A stretch of 7,361 nt of DNA from Phycisphaerae bacterium (GTDB lineage: Bacteria > Planctomycetota > Phycisphaerae > Sedimentisphaerales > Anaerobacaceae), in the NCBI GenBank assembly GCA_030609625.1, contig JAUWBX010000085.1, positions 1-7,361 of the forward strand, written 5' to 3'. A model generated the notes under the pieces. It did no database searches and had not been told where the DNA came from. It saw only the letters and a program-made list of their open reading frames with translations. The translations under genes and the position numbers were made by a program. Below are positions 1-5,794 of this stretch, piece by piece (the stretch's first letter is position 1; each line of letters opens with the position of its first letter).

Positions 1-1533
1 AACCTCACCCGAGAGAGTTTTGGTTATCTCCAGAGTAATCGCTTTTTGTTGAAAGTTAGTCACCGAAAGTTTACCTTCCACTGTGACTAAATCGTAACTA
101 TAGCCGTATAACCGGGCTGCATCTCGTTTTCTGTCAGTTTCAAGTTCTATTTGCTCAGCCCTAACGTTTACCGCCTGCGTAATGCGGAGCGTTGTTTCAC
201 CTGCGACCGGAGTATAGTTTAACGTGTCTTGTCCCAGTATAAGACCTTGCTTGACTGTTTCAGCCGGGGCGGTTGTCCAGGGAACTTTTGTAGTGTTTTC
301 CAGTCTCAGGCAATGCCAGACCTGCTCAATCGTTTCACGCCTTTCGCCTCTGCGCGGTTCATAATAACGCCCATCTTCATTGACATAATCGGGTATCTCC
401 CACTGATAAATATGCTTGTACGGCACGGATTCTGTGAACAATGGCAGGTAACAAACCTCTCCTTTCTTCAGTTCCACGTTCTCAACAGGATAAAAAAACA
501 AATCTTCTGCCACCTTTCCAAGCTCCGCTGCACCATACGCCGGCATCGCAGCCGTCATATCTCGGCCTCCATAAAAATCGGCGCGCTGCTGGGTAACTAC
601 TGCTGCTCGGCCTGCCCTGCCCCGCTCACTTTCACCCTTGACCAGCGACTGCAGAAACCGGGCCAGATTTTCCTTCAAGGCCAATGGACTAACGATATCC
701 GCGAACTGAAGATGTGGGAATCCTGTTATCAGTTGTACTGTAACATCATTCAGGTCACAGACCTCGTTTATCACCTCAGCTTTCGCTGATATCCGCGCCT
801 CATCGCTTTCTGTTATATCCACCATATAACTGGGTGCCCAGGTAATGCCCTTGGCCAGGTAACTTATTGTCAGCTTTTTACCAACTGCAGGTGCGCCCAT
901 CTGCACCTCAAGTTGAGTGGATTTGCTTTTACTGGTGAGAGCCTTTTTTGCTTTACCATCGAGAAACTCAATCTTCCAAAAATTCTGTGGATTAACACCT
1001 ATCTCTCCGGCATCGGTCTCTATTATCATCAAACGCGACCGGAAAGAATCCATGCCCCTGTAAGTTGGCATTGTTGCCTCAACCCCTCCAGGCGCATAAG
1101 GGTTGGGTTTGGGCTCTTGTCTATCCTCGGCAAAATACCTTATCACACCCACCACTTCCTTATCCGAGTAAGTTAGTTTCACCCTACGGCCGATATTGGC
1201 TTTAAGCAGTTCAGCAATCGTTATTGCTTCTACCTGTTCTGTTAGTTCCACCTGCCTGGCGATCAGGCTCTCCAGCTCAACTTCCGGCGGATACGAGACC
1301 CAAAAACTGCCATGTGAGGGTGCGGCAGACGGAATGATACTAAACGAGTTCTTCTTCTCGGGAATGGCAACCTCCAAGATGAAAAATCCCACCCCGTTCT
1401 TGAAAAGCGATACCTGCTGCAACTTAGCTTCCGCTTGTGCCGTAGTTGTTTCCGGAACAGCGCAGGCTGGACAGGTAAAAAGGACAGTACTCGTCGCAAT
1501 AGTCAAAATGAGCGATTTTTTTATACGCTTCAT
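1..1533 (-). CDS. Exported DUF4139 domain protein, C-terminus cut by window edge
   Basis: An open frame of 511 codons starts at the ATG at 1533 and runs off the left edge without a stop, so the C-terminus is missing. The start is supported by a strong Shine-Dalgarno (AGGGAGGT) about 9 bases upstream. Residues 1-25 form a signal peptide: a basic n-region (MKRIKK), a hydrophobic core and a likely signal peptidase I site after ACA, so the protein is probably periplasmic or surface-located. Residues 40-55 (QVSLFKNGVGFFILE) and 222-275, with KGITWAPSYMVDI, a DLNDVTVQL segment and GFPH, match the pattern I know from DUF4139 (mucoidy-inhibitor-like) proteins, including the usual conversion of an N-terminal beta domain into the DUF4139 sheet. 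The biochemical role of the family is unknown. It is 149 bp downstream of the DUF2283 gene and has its own strong RBS. The family assignment is fairly secure; no function is claimed. Confidence 0.85.
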   Translation of the reverse strand, partial: MKRIKKSLILTIATSTVLFTCPACAVPETTTAQAEAKLQQVSLFKNGVGFFILEVAIPEKKNSFSIIPSAAPSHGSFWVSYPPEVELESLIARQVELTEQVEAITIAELLKANIGRRVKLTYSDKEVVGVIRYFAEDRQEPKPNPYAPGGVEATMPTYRGMDSFRSRLMIIETDAGEIGVNPQNFWKIEFLDGKAKKALTSKSKSTQLEVQMGAPAVGKKLTISYLAKGITWAPSYMVDITESDEARISAKAEVINEVCDLNDVTVQLITGFPHLQFADIVSPLALKENLARFLQSLVKGESERGRAGRAAVVTQQRADFYGGRDMTAAMPAYGAAELGKVAEDLFFYPVENVELKKGEVCYLPLFTESVPYKHIYQWEIPDYVNEDGRYYEPRRGERRETIEQVWHCLRLENTTKVPWTTAPAETVKQGLILGQDTLNYTPVAGETTLRITQAVNVRAEQIELETDRKRDAARLYGYSYDLVTVEGKLSVTNFQQKAITLEITKTLSGEV

Positions 1534-1610
1534 GGCTAAAAACCTCCCTAAACCTAATGTTTATAGAATACGGTTTCCCACCAGATGCTGTTCGCCATAT
1601 TCGCTAACGA

Positions 1611-1664
1611 CTAATGTTTAAAATGTCTTTTGCCGGTAAAGACCTTTGCAACATCGCGGTTGTT
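1611..1664 (-). pseudogene. Detached copy of the purH 3' end
   Basis: Read on the minus strand, this stretch encodes VFTGKRHFKH followed by TAG, the same ten residues that end the real PurH (2330-3940, stop TAA). Thirty bases (1615-1644) are identical to 2334-2363, third codon positions included. Further into the gene, similarity falls off: after a 3-base (in-frame) gap only about 12 of 17 positions match, and the encoded DNNRDVAK only loosely resembles PurH ADNYGIAM. There is no start codon or other purH sequence, so it is a fragment and not a gene. It lies in frame with, and directly after, the DUF2283 stop at 1683-1685, so read-through would add 23 residues. It may be a displaced target-gene end left by integration, or part of a local duplication. 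Confidence 0.7.
1615..1644. repeat. 30-bp direct repeat, copy distal to purH
   Basis: An exact 30-base match to 2334-2363 in the same orientation. The two copies bracket the DUF4258/DUF2283 pair, with outer ends 749 bp apart. Possible attachment-site or target-duplication half. Confidence 0.85.
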
Positions 1665-1682
1665 GTCTCTGCTCAACAAAAA

Positions 1683-1898
1683 TTATTTTGTCGTTTTTGA
1701 CGTTTCATAGTTAACGGGCATAAGTTTTTCCAGACTCACACGTTTGGATGCGTCAAGAATTTCAATGCCAACGATTTTGTCGTCTTCACCTATATCAAGT
1801 ACAATGTCTTCGGAGACTTTCCTGTTTATAATCTCCTGTTTTTTGTCATCTAACCGGATATATAGAAGGTCAGTTTTGTCATTGTACAAAATGTTCAT
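1683..1898 (-). CDS. DUF2283 family protein, putative antitoxin-like partner
   Basis: A 71-residue protein starting MNILYNDKTDLLYIRL. The D-x-L-Y-I-R-L start, the central DIVLDIGEDDKIVGIEILDAS and the short polar tail are typical of DUF2283, a small beta-rich family. I chose the ATG at 1898 because it overlaps the DUF4258 stop as ATGA and has GGAAGG six bases upstream; an in-frame ATG at 1913 would add five residues but has a poorer RBS. The overlap indicates translational coupling. DUF2283 genes are often found beside DUF4258 genes and such pairs have been treated as toxin-antitoxin candidates; which partner does what is inference. The stop is followed in frame by the purH tail fragment. No DNA-binding domain is evident. 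Confidence 0.85.
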   Translation of the reverse strand: MNILYNDKTDLLYIRLDDKKQEIINRKVSEDIVLDIGEDDKIVGIEILDASKRVSLEKLMPVNYETSKTTK

Positions 1899-2164
1899 CT
1901 TTGTCCTTCCCATTTCCCATAAAATACATAAACTGTAATAGTTATTACAGCGTTCTTTTCGATTGTGTAAACCACTTCCACTCTTCTCTGTTCGTAATAT
2001 TTGCCATGTCGCTTTTTCTTAAATTCAAAGACTTTCGCCTTAGCCGTTCGCCCATATTTGGCAGGAATTGCAAAACCTGTATCAATTACATCTTTAATTT
2101 CATTTTCGTCTGCACCACGTTCCTCTGCTCGCTCCAAAGTGTGCGGGTCAATCTGGACTTTCAT
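1895..2164 (-). CDS. DUF4258 family protein, putative RelE-like toxin partner
   Basis: An 89-residue basic protein. The N-terminus HTLERAEERGADENEIKDVI (residues 8-27) is the family's helical H-x-x-x-R-x-x-E-R-G element; a beta part follows, with KVFEFKK (44-50), RRVEVVYTI (60-68) and the strongly conserved VITITVYV (73-80). This fits DUF4258, whose size and helix-then-sheet plan resemble RelE/ParE-type toxins. The start at 2164 has an AAGGGA Shine-Dalgarno about 8 bases upstream. The gene overlaps DUF2283 by 4 bp and is 165 bp downstream of purH. The pair looks more AT-rich than purH by eye, consistent with acquisition. Toxin activity is inferred from gene pairing, not shown by catalytic residues I can identify. 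Confidence 0.82.
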   Translation of the reverse strand: MKVQIDPHTLERAEERGADENEIKDVIDTGFAIPAKYGRTAKAKVFEFKKKRHGKYYEQRRVEVVYTIEKNAVITITVYVFYGKWEGQR

Positions 2165-2204
2165 TCAATATCCCTTTTTGAGGCTTTTTCAAATATCCTT
2201 TTAG
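2165..2204 (-). promoter_or_regulatory. Imperfect tandem repeat in leader of DUF4258/DUF2283 pair
   Basis: Two similar stretches on the minus strand, AAAGGATATTTGA (about 2189-2202) and AAAGGGATATTGA (about 2165-2177), lie 24 bp apart just upstream of the DUF4258 start. The nearer one contains the ribosome binding site. Repeated sites in this position could be an operator for autoregulation, as is common for toxin-antitoxin operons, but the repeat is short and may be chance. Confidence 0.3.
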
Positions 2205-2273
2205 TACCTTACGACATTTTAATTTGTTGATAGAGGTTGTTCCCGTTTGATGCGGAATTCAGCCAATTAACAA

Positions 2274-2303
2274 ACTGGATTCCCGCTTTCGCGGGAATGA
2301 CAA
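2274..2303. repeat. Dispersed palindromic repeat (ATTCCCGC stem) downstream of purH
   Basis: A perfect 8-bp stem (2279-2286 with 2291-2298, ATTCCCGC and GCGGGAAT) encloses a 4-base loop. On the minus strand the loop is GAAA, a GNRA tetraloop, so the transcript from purH would form a stable hairpin. The flanks (GTCATTCCCGC and GGGAATCCAG) match a palindromic repeat seen in many bacterial genomes, whose spurious translation reads WIPAFAGMT; that peptide is encoded here on the plus strand. It lies 27 bp beyond the purH stop and could terminate transcription or protect the 3' end, though only a weak T-rich stretch follows. Confidence 0.75.
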
Positions 2304-2329
2304 CTCACAAAATCAACTGTCATAGAGTG

Positions 2330-3940
2330 TTAGTGTTTAAAATGTCTTTTGCCGGTAAAGACCATCGCGATGCCGTAGTTGTCCGCTGTGACGATTACCT
2401 CATCATCTTTTTTCGAGCCGCCCGGCTGAACTATTGCAGTTACACCTGCCTTGGCGGCGTTTTCAATGTTGTCCGGGAACGGGAAGAACGCATCCGAGGC
2501 CATGGCACAACCGTTCGACTCGTCGCCGGCGTGCTTAAAAGCAATCAGACCGGACTCAACGCGATTCATTTGACCGGCCCCTACGCCCCAAACCCTCTTA
2601 TTTTTGACCAGCACGATTGTATTGCTCTTGGTATGCTTGGCGACAAGCCAGGCGACCTTCAAATCCTCAAGCTGATTGTTAGTCGGCCTGGCCTTTGTCG
2701 GGTATGTCAACACATCCGGCTCCCAGCCAACCAAATCCCGTTTCTGTAAGAGCAGCCCGCCGATTACGCAGCGAATGTCAAACTCGCCACAGTCAATCTT
2801 AGCTTTGTCAATCGGCCCTGTTTCCATGAGTCGGACCCTGCTGCCCCAGGCCTTGAGCGTTCTGATTATATCAACCGCATCCTTATCAAACTCCGGCGCG
2901 ATAATTACCTCTGCAAAGAACCCTCCGGCCCCTAATGCCTTGCCGAATCGGCTGTAAGATTCCATAATAGTTTGGGCCAATTCAACGTCCACTTTCCTGT
3001 TCAAGGCGATAATACTTCCGAACGCACTGACCACATCGCCTTCATAAGCCTTGCGATACGCCACGCAGATATCCTCGTCGATGGCACAACCGCACGGGTT
3101 AAGGTGCTTGACAACAACCGCAGCCGGCTCGGCAAATTCCTTAACCAGTTCAAACGCCGCATTAGTGTCCAAAAGATTATTAAAGCTGATGCCTATGCCG
3201 CTCTCCAACAAGGTGCCGCCGCTGATTGAAGTTTCACCGCTCGGCGGCAGCTTATAGAACGCTGCGCTTTGATGAGGATTTTCGCCGTAGCGCAGAGACG
3301 CTGCTTTGTTCAGCGCAATTGAGACCTTCTCTGGATACTCCACATTTGCCCTGGTGTTAAGATACTTTGCTATCATTGCATCATACGAAGCCGTCAAGCT
3401 AAACGCAATCCGTGCACATTCACTCCGCATCTCCTCGCTCACAGCGCCGTTGTTTTTCTCCATCTCTTCGATGACCTTATCGTACTGGTCGGGTTGTGTT
3501 ACGACCGTTACGAACTTATGATTCTTTGCAGCCGAGCGAAGCATACTCGGCCCGCCAATATCAATATTTTCAATCGCCTCGGCCAAAGTGCAATCAGGTT
3601 TGGCAATCGTCTGTTCAAACGGATACAGATTTACACAAACCAAATCAATCGGCTCGATATTATGTTTTTTCATTGCCGCTTTATGTTCGTTCTTATTGCG
3701 AAGTCCCAGCAGTGCGCCGTGTATCTTCGGATGAAGCGTTTTCACCCTGCCGTCCATCATTTCCGGAAAGCCCGTAACCGACTCGATACCAACAACGCCC
3801 AGACCTGCTTTGCTGAGTTTTTTAGCTGTTCCGCCGGTGCTGATTATCTTAACTCCCAGCTTGCTGAGCTTCTTAGCAAAATCGACCACGCCGTTTTTGT
3901 CAGAAACACTTATCAATGCCGTCTTGATTTTCACGTCCAT
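2330..3940 (-). CDS. purH: Bifunctional AICAR formyltransferase / IMP cyclohydrolase
   Basis: PurH catalyses the last two steps of de novo IMP synthesis: formyl transfer from 10-formyltetrahydrofolate to AICAR, then ring closure of FAICAR to IMP, in the cytosol. At 536 residues it is of normal length. The N-terminal cyclohydrolase (MGS-like) domain shows STGGTA (34-39), TGFPEMMDGRVKTLHPKIHG (56-75) and NIDIGGPSMLRSAAKN (125-140). The transformylase domain shows LRYGENPHQ (216-224), the catalytic Lys-His pair in VVKHLNPCG (K278, H279), KHTKSNTIV (435-443), GAGQMNRVES (454-463), ASDAFFPFPD (481-490) and PGGSKKDDEVI (506-516). All key motifs are intact. The ATG at 3940 has AAAGGA six bases upstream. 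The gene starts 73 bp after the propeller gene ends. Its last 30 bases are repeated beyond the DUF4258/DUF2283 pair, and a GNRA hairpin follows its stop. Confidence 0.98.
   Translation of the reverse strand: MDVKIKTALISVSDKNGVVDFAKKLSKLGVKIISTGGTAKKLSKAGLGVVGIESVTGFPEMMDGRVKTLHPKIHGALLGLRNKNEHKAAMKKHNIEPIDLVCVNLYPFEQTIAKPDCTLAEAIENIDIGGPSMLRSAAKNHKFVTVVTQPDQYDKVIEEMEKNNGAVSEEMRSECARIAFSLTASYDAMIAKYLNTRANVEYPEKVSIALNKAASLRYGENPHQSAAFYKLPPSGETSISGGTLLESGIGISFNNLLDTNAAFELVKEFAEPAAVVVKHLNPCGCAIDEDICVAYRKAYEGDVVSAFGSIIALNRKVDVELAQTIMESYSRFGKALGAGGFFAEVIIAPEFDKDAVDIIRTLKAWGSRVRLMETGPIDKAKIDCGEFDIRCVIGGLLLQKRDLVGWEPDVLTYPTKARPTNNQLEDLKVAWLVAKHTKSNTIVLVKNKRVWGVGAGQMNRVESGLIAFKHAGDESNGCAMASDAFFPFPDNIENAAKAGVTAIVQPGGSKKDDEVIVTADNYGIAMVFTGKRHFKH
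2334..2363. repeat. 30-bp direct repeat, copy inside purH 3' end
   Basis: Exact match to 1615-1644. It covers the last ten sense codons of purH apart from the final base of the last one. Being the copy inside the intact gene, it is either the original sequence or a restored gene end after integration. Confidence 0.85.
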
Positions 3941-3981
3941 TTGAAATCCTTTCTGTTGCTAATTTTGCATAACGCTATTAT

Positions 3982-3998
3982 TAAATGGTAAATGGTAA
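3982..3998. repeat. Short heptanucleotide repeat between propeller gene and purH
   Basis: About 2.4 copies of TAAATGG in the 73-bp gap upstream of purH. On its own this is short enough to be chance, but it has the same 7-bp period as the longer arrays at 5072-5121, 5181-5215 and 5232-5259. Confidence 0.5.
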
Positions 3999-4013
3999 TC
4001 ACTAATAACCAAC

Positions 4014-5168
4014 CTATTCAACCGGCTGCAGACAGGCAATCCGGCCTTGCTCATCAGCGATATAGATTTTTGAATCCGTTATATTGGCTGCGTATCTTGA
4101 AACCTGTGCAAAATTAACCGAATATAGTCTCTTTGCACTGACGTTGTCCATTACTACCAGCGTCCTGTTCTTTGTAATTACGTAGGCCTTGTCCTTTGCC
4201 TCGGCTAACAAATCAACACCTCCCGGCACCGACCACAACGGCGTGCCGTCTCCTTTGTCTATCGCCGTTACGCCTTTCCCTGGGACATGCTGATAGACGA
4301 TACCTCGTGTAACACGAGGGGCCTTATCAAGTATTCCGGCCGTCTGATACTTCCAGGCAAGCTGCTTTCTCAAAGGTAAACCAACGATATCAACTCTGTA
4401 AACGTTCGTGTCCTTACTGGCAAAAAACAGCGATATTCCATCTTTGGTGATGGGCCCGGCAATACCACCTGCCGCATCAAATTGCCACAGCCGCCTGGGT
4501 TTGTTCGGCATAATGCTTATCACGTTGCCCGCCGCGGTGGCAAAGATGACAGAACTCTCATCAGCGATAATAGAAGTAATCATCGACTCATTCTCAGCGG
4601 CAACCTCAAAAATCTGGACTTTATCTTCGGCGCGCAATATATGCAAACGTCTGTCAATTCCGCTCAGGTAAAAATACGAACTATTGCGGGCGGCAGAACA
4701 GACTATACTAAAGCCCACATCTACGGCCTTTAGCTGAGCTCCCGATTCCGGGTCAATCTCAATCAGTTTAGTGCCGGCTATCGATATAAGCCCATCGTCA
4801 TAAAGCTTCAACCCCGCAACCGGCAAGCCATCCGGTGTAACAATCCTGCCGAATATCATATTTCCGTTTTCCCTGTTCAGGGAAACGGTATAATTCCGGT
4901 CCGAAATCGCATAGACGCGGTTGCCGAGAATAAGCAATTGCTCTAAACTTTCCGCCTTTTTAATCGGCAGCTTGTTTTCCCACAATATTTTTAAATTGGC
5001 GTGTTCGAGCAGCTTCGGTGAAACAAGCCGTTGTGAGCTATCTTCTGCTGCAAAGTTGTTCTGCGCAACAGACAAGACCAAAAGACACATGACCCAAGAC
5101 CCAAGACAAAAGACACAAGACCTTGGTCTGGAATCTGTTTTGCTTTTCGACATTCTTTCCATTTTCAT
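4014..5168 (-). CDS. Exported PQQ-like beta-propeller repeat protein
   Basis: A 384-residue protein with a signal peptide and about eight degenerate beta-propeller repeats (residues roughly 83-108, 125-150, 163-190, 205-230, 244-274, 289-315, 327-352, 366-381). Each has a pattern such as GxVYAIxxxxxxVSLNRENG or GKGVTAIDKGDGTPLWSV, typical of PQQ-like/BamB-like WD-type blades. Eight repeats fit an eight-bladed propeller. No PQQ- or metal-binding dehydrogenase residues are recognised, so an enzyme role is not claimed; a scaffold or binding role outside the cytoplasm is more likely. An in-frame TGA three codons upstream limits the start to the ATGs at 5168, 5162 or 5153. GAGGG sits very close to the first and at better spacing (about 9) from the second, so the true start may be 5162. 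Cleavage is likely after SVA (residue 35). The hydrophobic core (residues 17-33) is encoded by a heptanucleotide repeat. Confidence 0.85.
   Translation of the reverse strand: MKMERMSKSKTDSRPRSCVFCLGSWVMCLLVLSVAQNNFAAEDSSQRLVSPKLLEHANLKILWENKLPIKKAESLEQLLILGNRVYAISDRNYTVSLNRENGNMIFGRIVTPDGLPVAGLKLYDDGLISIAGTKLIEIDPESGAQLKAVDVGFSIVCSAARNSSYFYLSGIDRRLHILRAEDKVQIFEVAAENESMITSIIADESSVIFATAAGNVISIMPNKPRRLWQFDAAGGIAGPITKDGISLFFASKDTNVYRVDIVGLPLRKQLAWKYQTAGILDKAPRVTRGIVYQHVPGKGVTAIDKGDGTPLWSVPGGVDLLAEAKDKAYVITKNRTLVVMDNVSAKRLYSVNFAQVSRYAANITDSKIYIADEQGRIACLQPVE
5072..5121. repeat. Heptanucleotide tandem repeat inside signal-peptide coding region
   Basis: Seven 7-bp units, each ending AGAC or TGAC on the plus strand: ACAAGAC, AAAAGAC, ACATGAC, CCAAGAC, CCAAGAC, AAAAGAC, ACAAGAC. 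One extra C (5079) follows the first unit. On the coding (minus) strand the units read GTCTTGT-like. The block encodes residues 16-33 of the propeller protein, its hydrophobic signal core. The period of exactly seven and the position-specific conservation make chance unlikely. Confidence 0.85.
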
Positions 5169-5180
5169 AAACCCTCACAA

Positions 5181-5215
5181 TTCTCGATACTCGATACTCG
5201 ATTCTCGATACTCGA
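5181..5215. repeat. Heptanucleotide array TACTCGA/TTCTCGA, five units
   Basis: Five contiguous 7-bp units (TTCTCGA, TACTCGA, TACTCGA, TTCTCGA, TACTCGA) lie 12 bp upstream of the propeller-gene start. They differ from each other only at position two. Minus-strand translation gives the SSIE-type peptides that are a familiar artefact of this repeat class. Confidence 0.9.
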
Positions 5216-5231
5216 TTTTACTCTTCTACGA

Positions 5232-5259
5232 GCATCCAGCATCCAGCATCGAGTATCCG
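5232..5259. repeat. Heptanucleotide array GCATCCA, four units
   Basis: Two perfect units GCATCCA, then GCATCGA and GTATCCG, between the TACTCGA array and the stop of the small gene at 5271. The last two units grade toward the TCGA-type array, suggesting related repeat families placed side by side. Confidence 0.8.
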
Positions 5260-5270
5260 ATTCTATACTT

Positions 5271-5567
5271 TTACGGTAGTTCGACATAGTCAGCCAAATC
5301 GACATTATGTTCCTTTTCAAATTTATGCATCTGGCCGATGCGCTCGACATCGTCTTTTATTCGATTTACCAGCTTAAATATATACGGCTTACCCGCCAAG
5401 CGGTTTTTTAGGTCATCAAGCATCGGCTCCCATGTCCCATCGTACAATTGAGCTTTGAGAATGACCAGCATACGGTGTTCATCGCTTAGGCCGGCGACAA
5501 AATCCTCTACGACCTTGCTGACGCTCGTTTTACCACCTTTATCGCTATTTTCGCCCGGCTCATGCAT
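5271..5567 (-). CDS. Small hypothetical protein, soluble and mostly helical
   Basis: A 98-residue ORF with no family I recognise. It has no signal peptide or membrane segment. After a polar N-terminus (MHEPGENSDKGGK), residues 15-80 look like alternating amphipathic helices rich in D, E, K and L, with a central LYDGTWEPMLDDLKNRL (42-58) and IFKLVNRIKDDVERI (63-77), and a short acidic end (DYVELP). The amino-acid pattern is like real protein, unlike the overlapping frame at 5165-5350. The ATG at 5567 has a modest AGGTG 4 bases upstream. It lies 227 bp after the radical SAM gene with a plausible promoter between, and 102 bp before the propeller gene; the gap is full of heptanucleotide repeats. 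No function is proposed. Confidence 0.7.
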   Translation of the reverse strand: MHEPGENSDKGGKTSVSKVVEDFVAGLSDEHRMLVILKAQLYDGTWEPMLDDLKNRLAGKPYIFKLVNRIKDDVERIGQMHKFEKEHNVDLADYVELP

Positions 5568-5638
5568 CCTGCACCTATTGCTCGAAGTTGACGAATCATT
5601 ACTCCAACAGAGCTATTGCTAACTGCCTTGCTTCAATA

Positions 5639-5651
5639 GATGCTGGATGCT
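5639..5651. repeat. Short GCATCCA-type heptad pair
   Basis: GATGCTG followed by GATGCT, nearly two units of the complement of the GCATCCA repeat at 5232-5259. It is short, but it has the same word and period as the nearby array. Confidence 0.45.
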
Positions 5652-5675
5652 AACCGACATTACCAGAAATTGCAA
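5647..5675 (-). promoter_or_regulatory. Candidate sigma70-type promoter for the small gene at 5271-5567
   Basis: On the minus strand, TTGCAA (5670-5675) and TAGCAT (5647-5652) are separated by exactly 17 bp, each matching four of six consensus bases, and sit about 80 bp upstream of the ATG at 5567. The -10 overlaps the heptad pair. Weak matches; a suggestion only. Confidence 0.3.
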
Positions 5676-5718
5676 CAAATTTTCACAAATACTTAGCCTG
5701 GAGTCTCGTTGTTGGATT

Positions 5719-5747
5719 GTCATCCTGAGCACCAGCAAAGGATATCA
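5719..5747. repeat. Degenerate GTCATCCTGAG dispersed repeat
   Basis: GTCATCCTGAG followed by a GCAAAGGATATCA-like end resembles a widespread intergenic repeat whose usual form is GTCATCCTGAGCG, a short spacer and GAAGGATCT. This copy is altered in the middle and at the end. It sits between the stop of the radical SAM gene (5795) and the small gene. Confidence 0.5.
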
Positions 5748-5794
5748 GATATGCAATGTGAATTGAAAGCCGAACTCTCCTCCGAAAACAGGTC

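Noticed and set aside
1554..1620. 10-bp direct repeat CTAATGTTTA (1554-1563 and 1611-1620)
   Set aside because: The second copy belongs to the purH tail repeat; the first is short and AT-rich with no matching flanks, so chance is adequate.
229..1621. Several plus-strand ORFs and one minus-strand ORF (1263-1499) in the left third
   Set aside because: They are shadows of the long DUF4139 frame, which alone has a signal peptide, a strong RBS and family motifs.
2241..2262. Second degenerate copy of the palindromic repeat (TTCCCG...GCGGAA)
   Set aside because: The arms do not pair properly and similarity to the real copy is limited to a few bases.
2237..2749. 170-residue plus-strand ORF
   Set aside because: It is antisense to the intact purH coding region and starts in the palindromic repeat (WIPAFAGMT peptide), a known source of spurious ORFs.
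3494..3991. 165-residue plus-strand ORF
   Set aside because: Antisense to the N-terminal domain of purH, with no protein-like features or RBS support.
5181..5259. CRISPR array
   Set aside because: The units are contiguous 7-mers without unique spacers, and no cas gene is nearby.
5165..5350. 61-residue minus-strand ORF upstream of the propeller gene
   Set aside because: Its C-terminal half is translated heptanucleotide repeat (SSIE-type peptide) and its N-terminal half is an out-of-frame shadow of the gene at 5271-5567.
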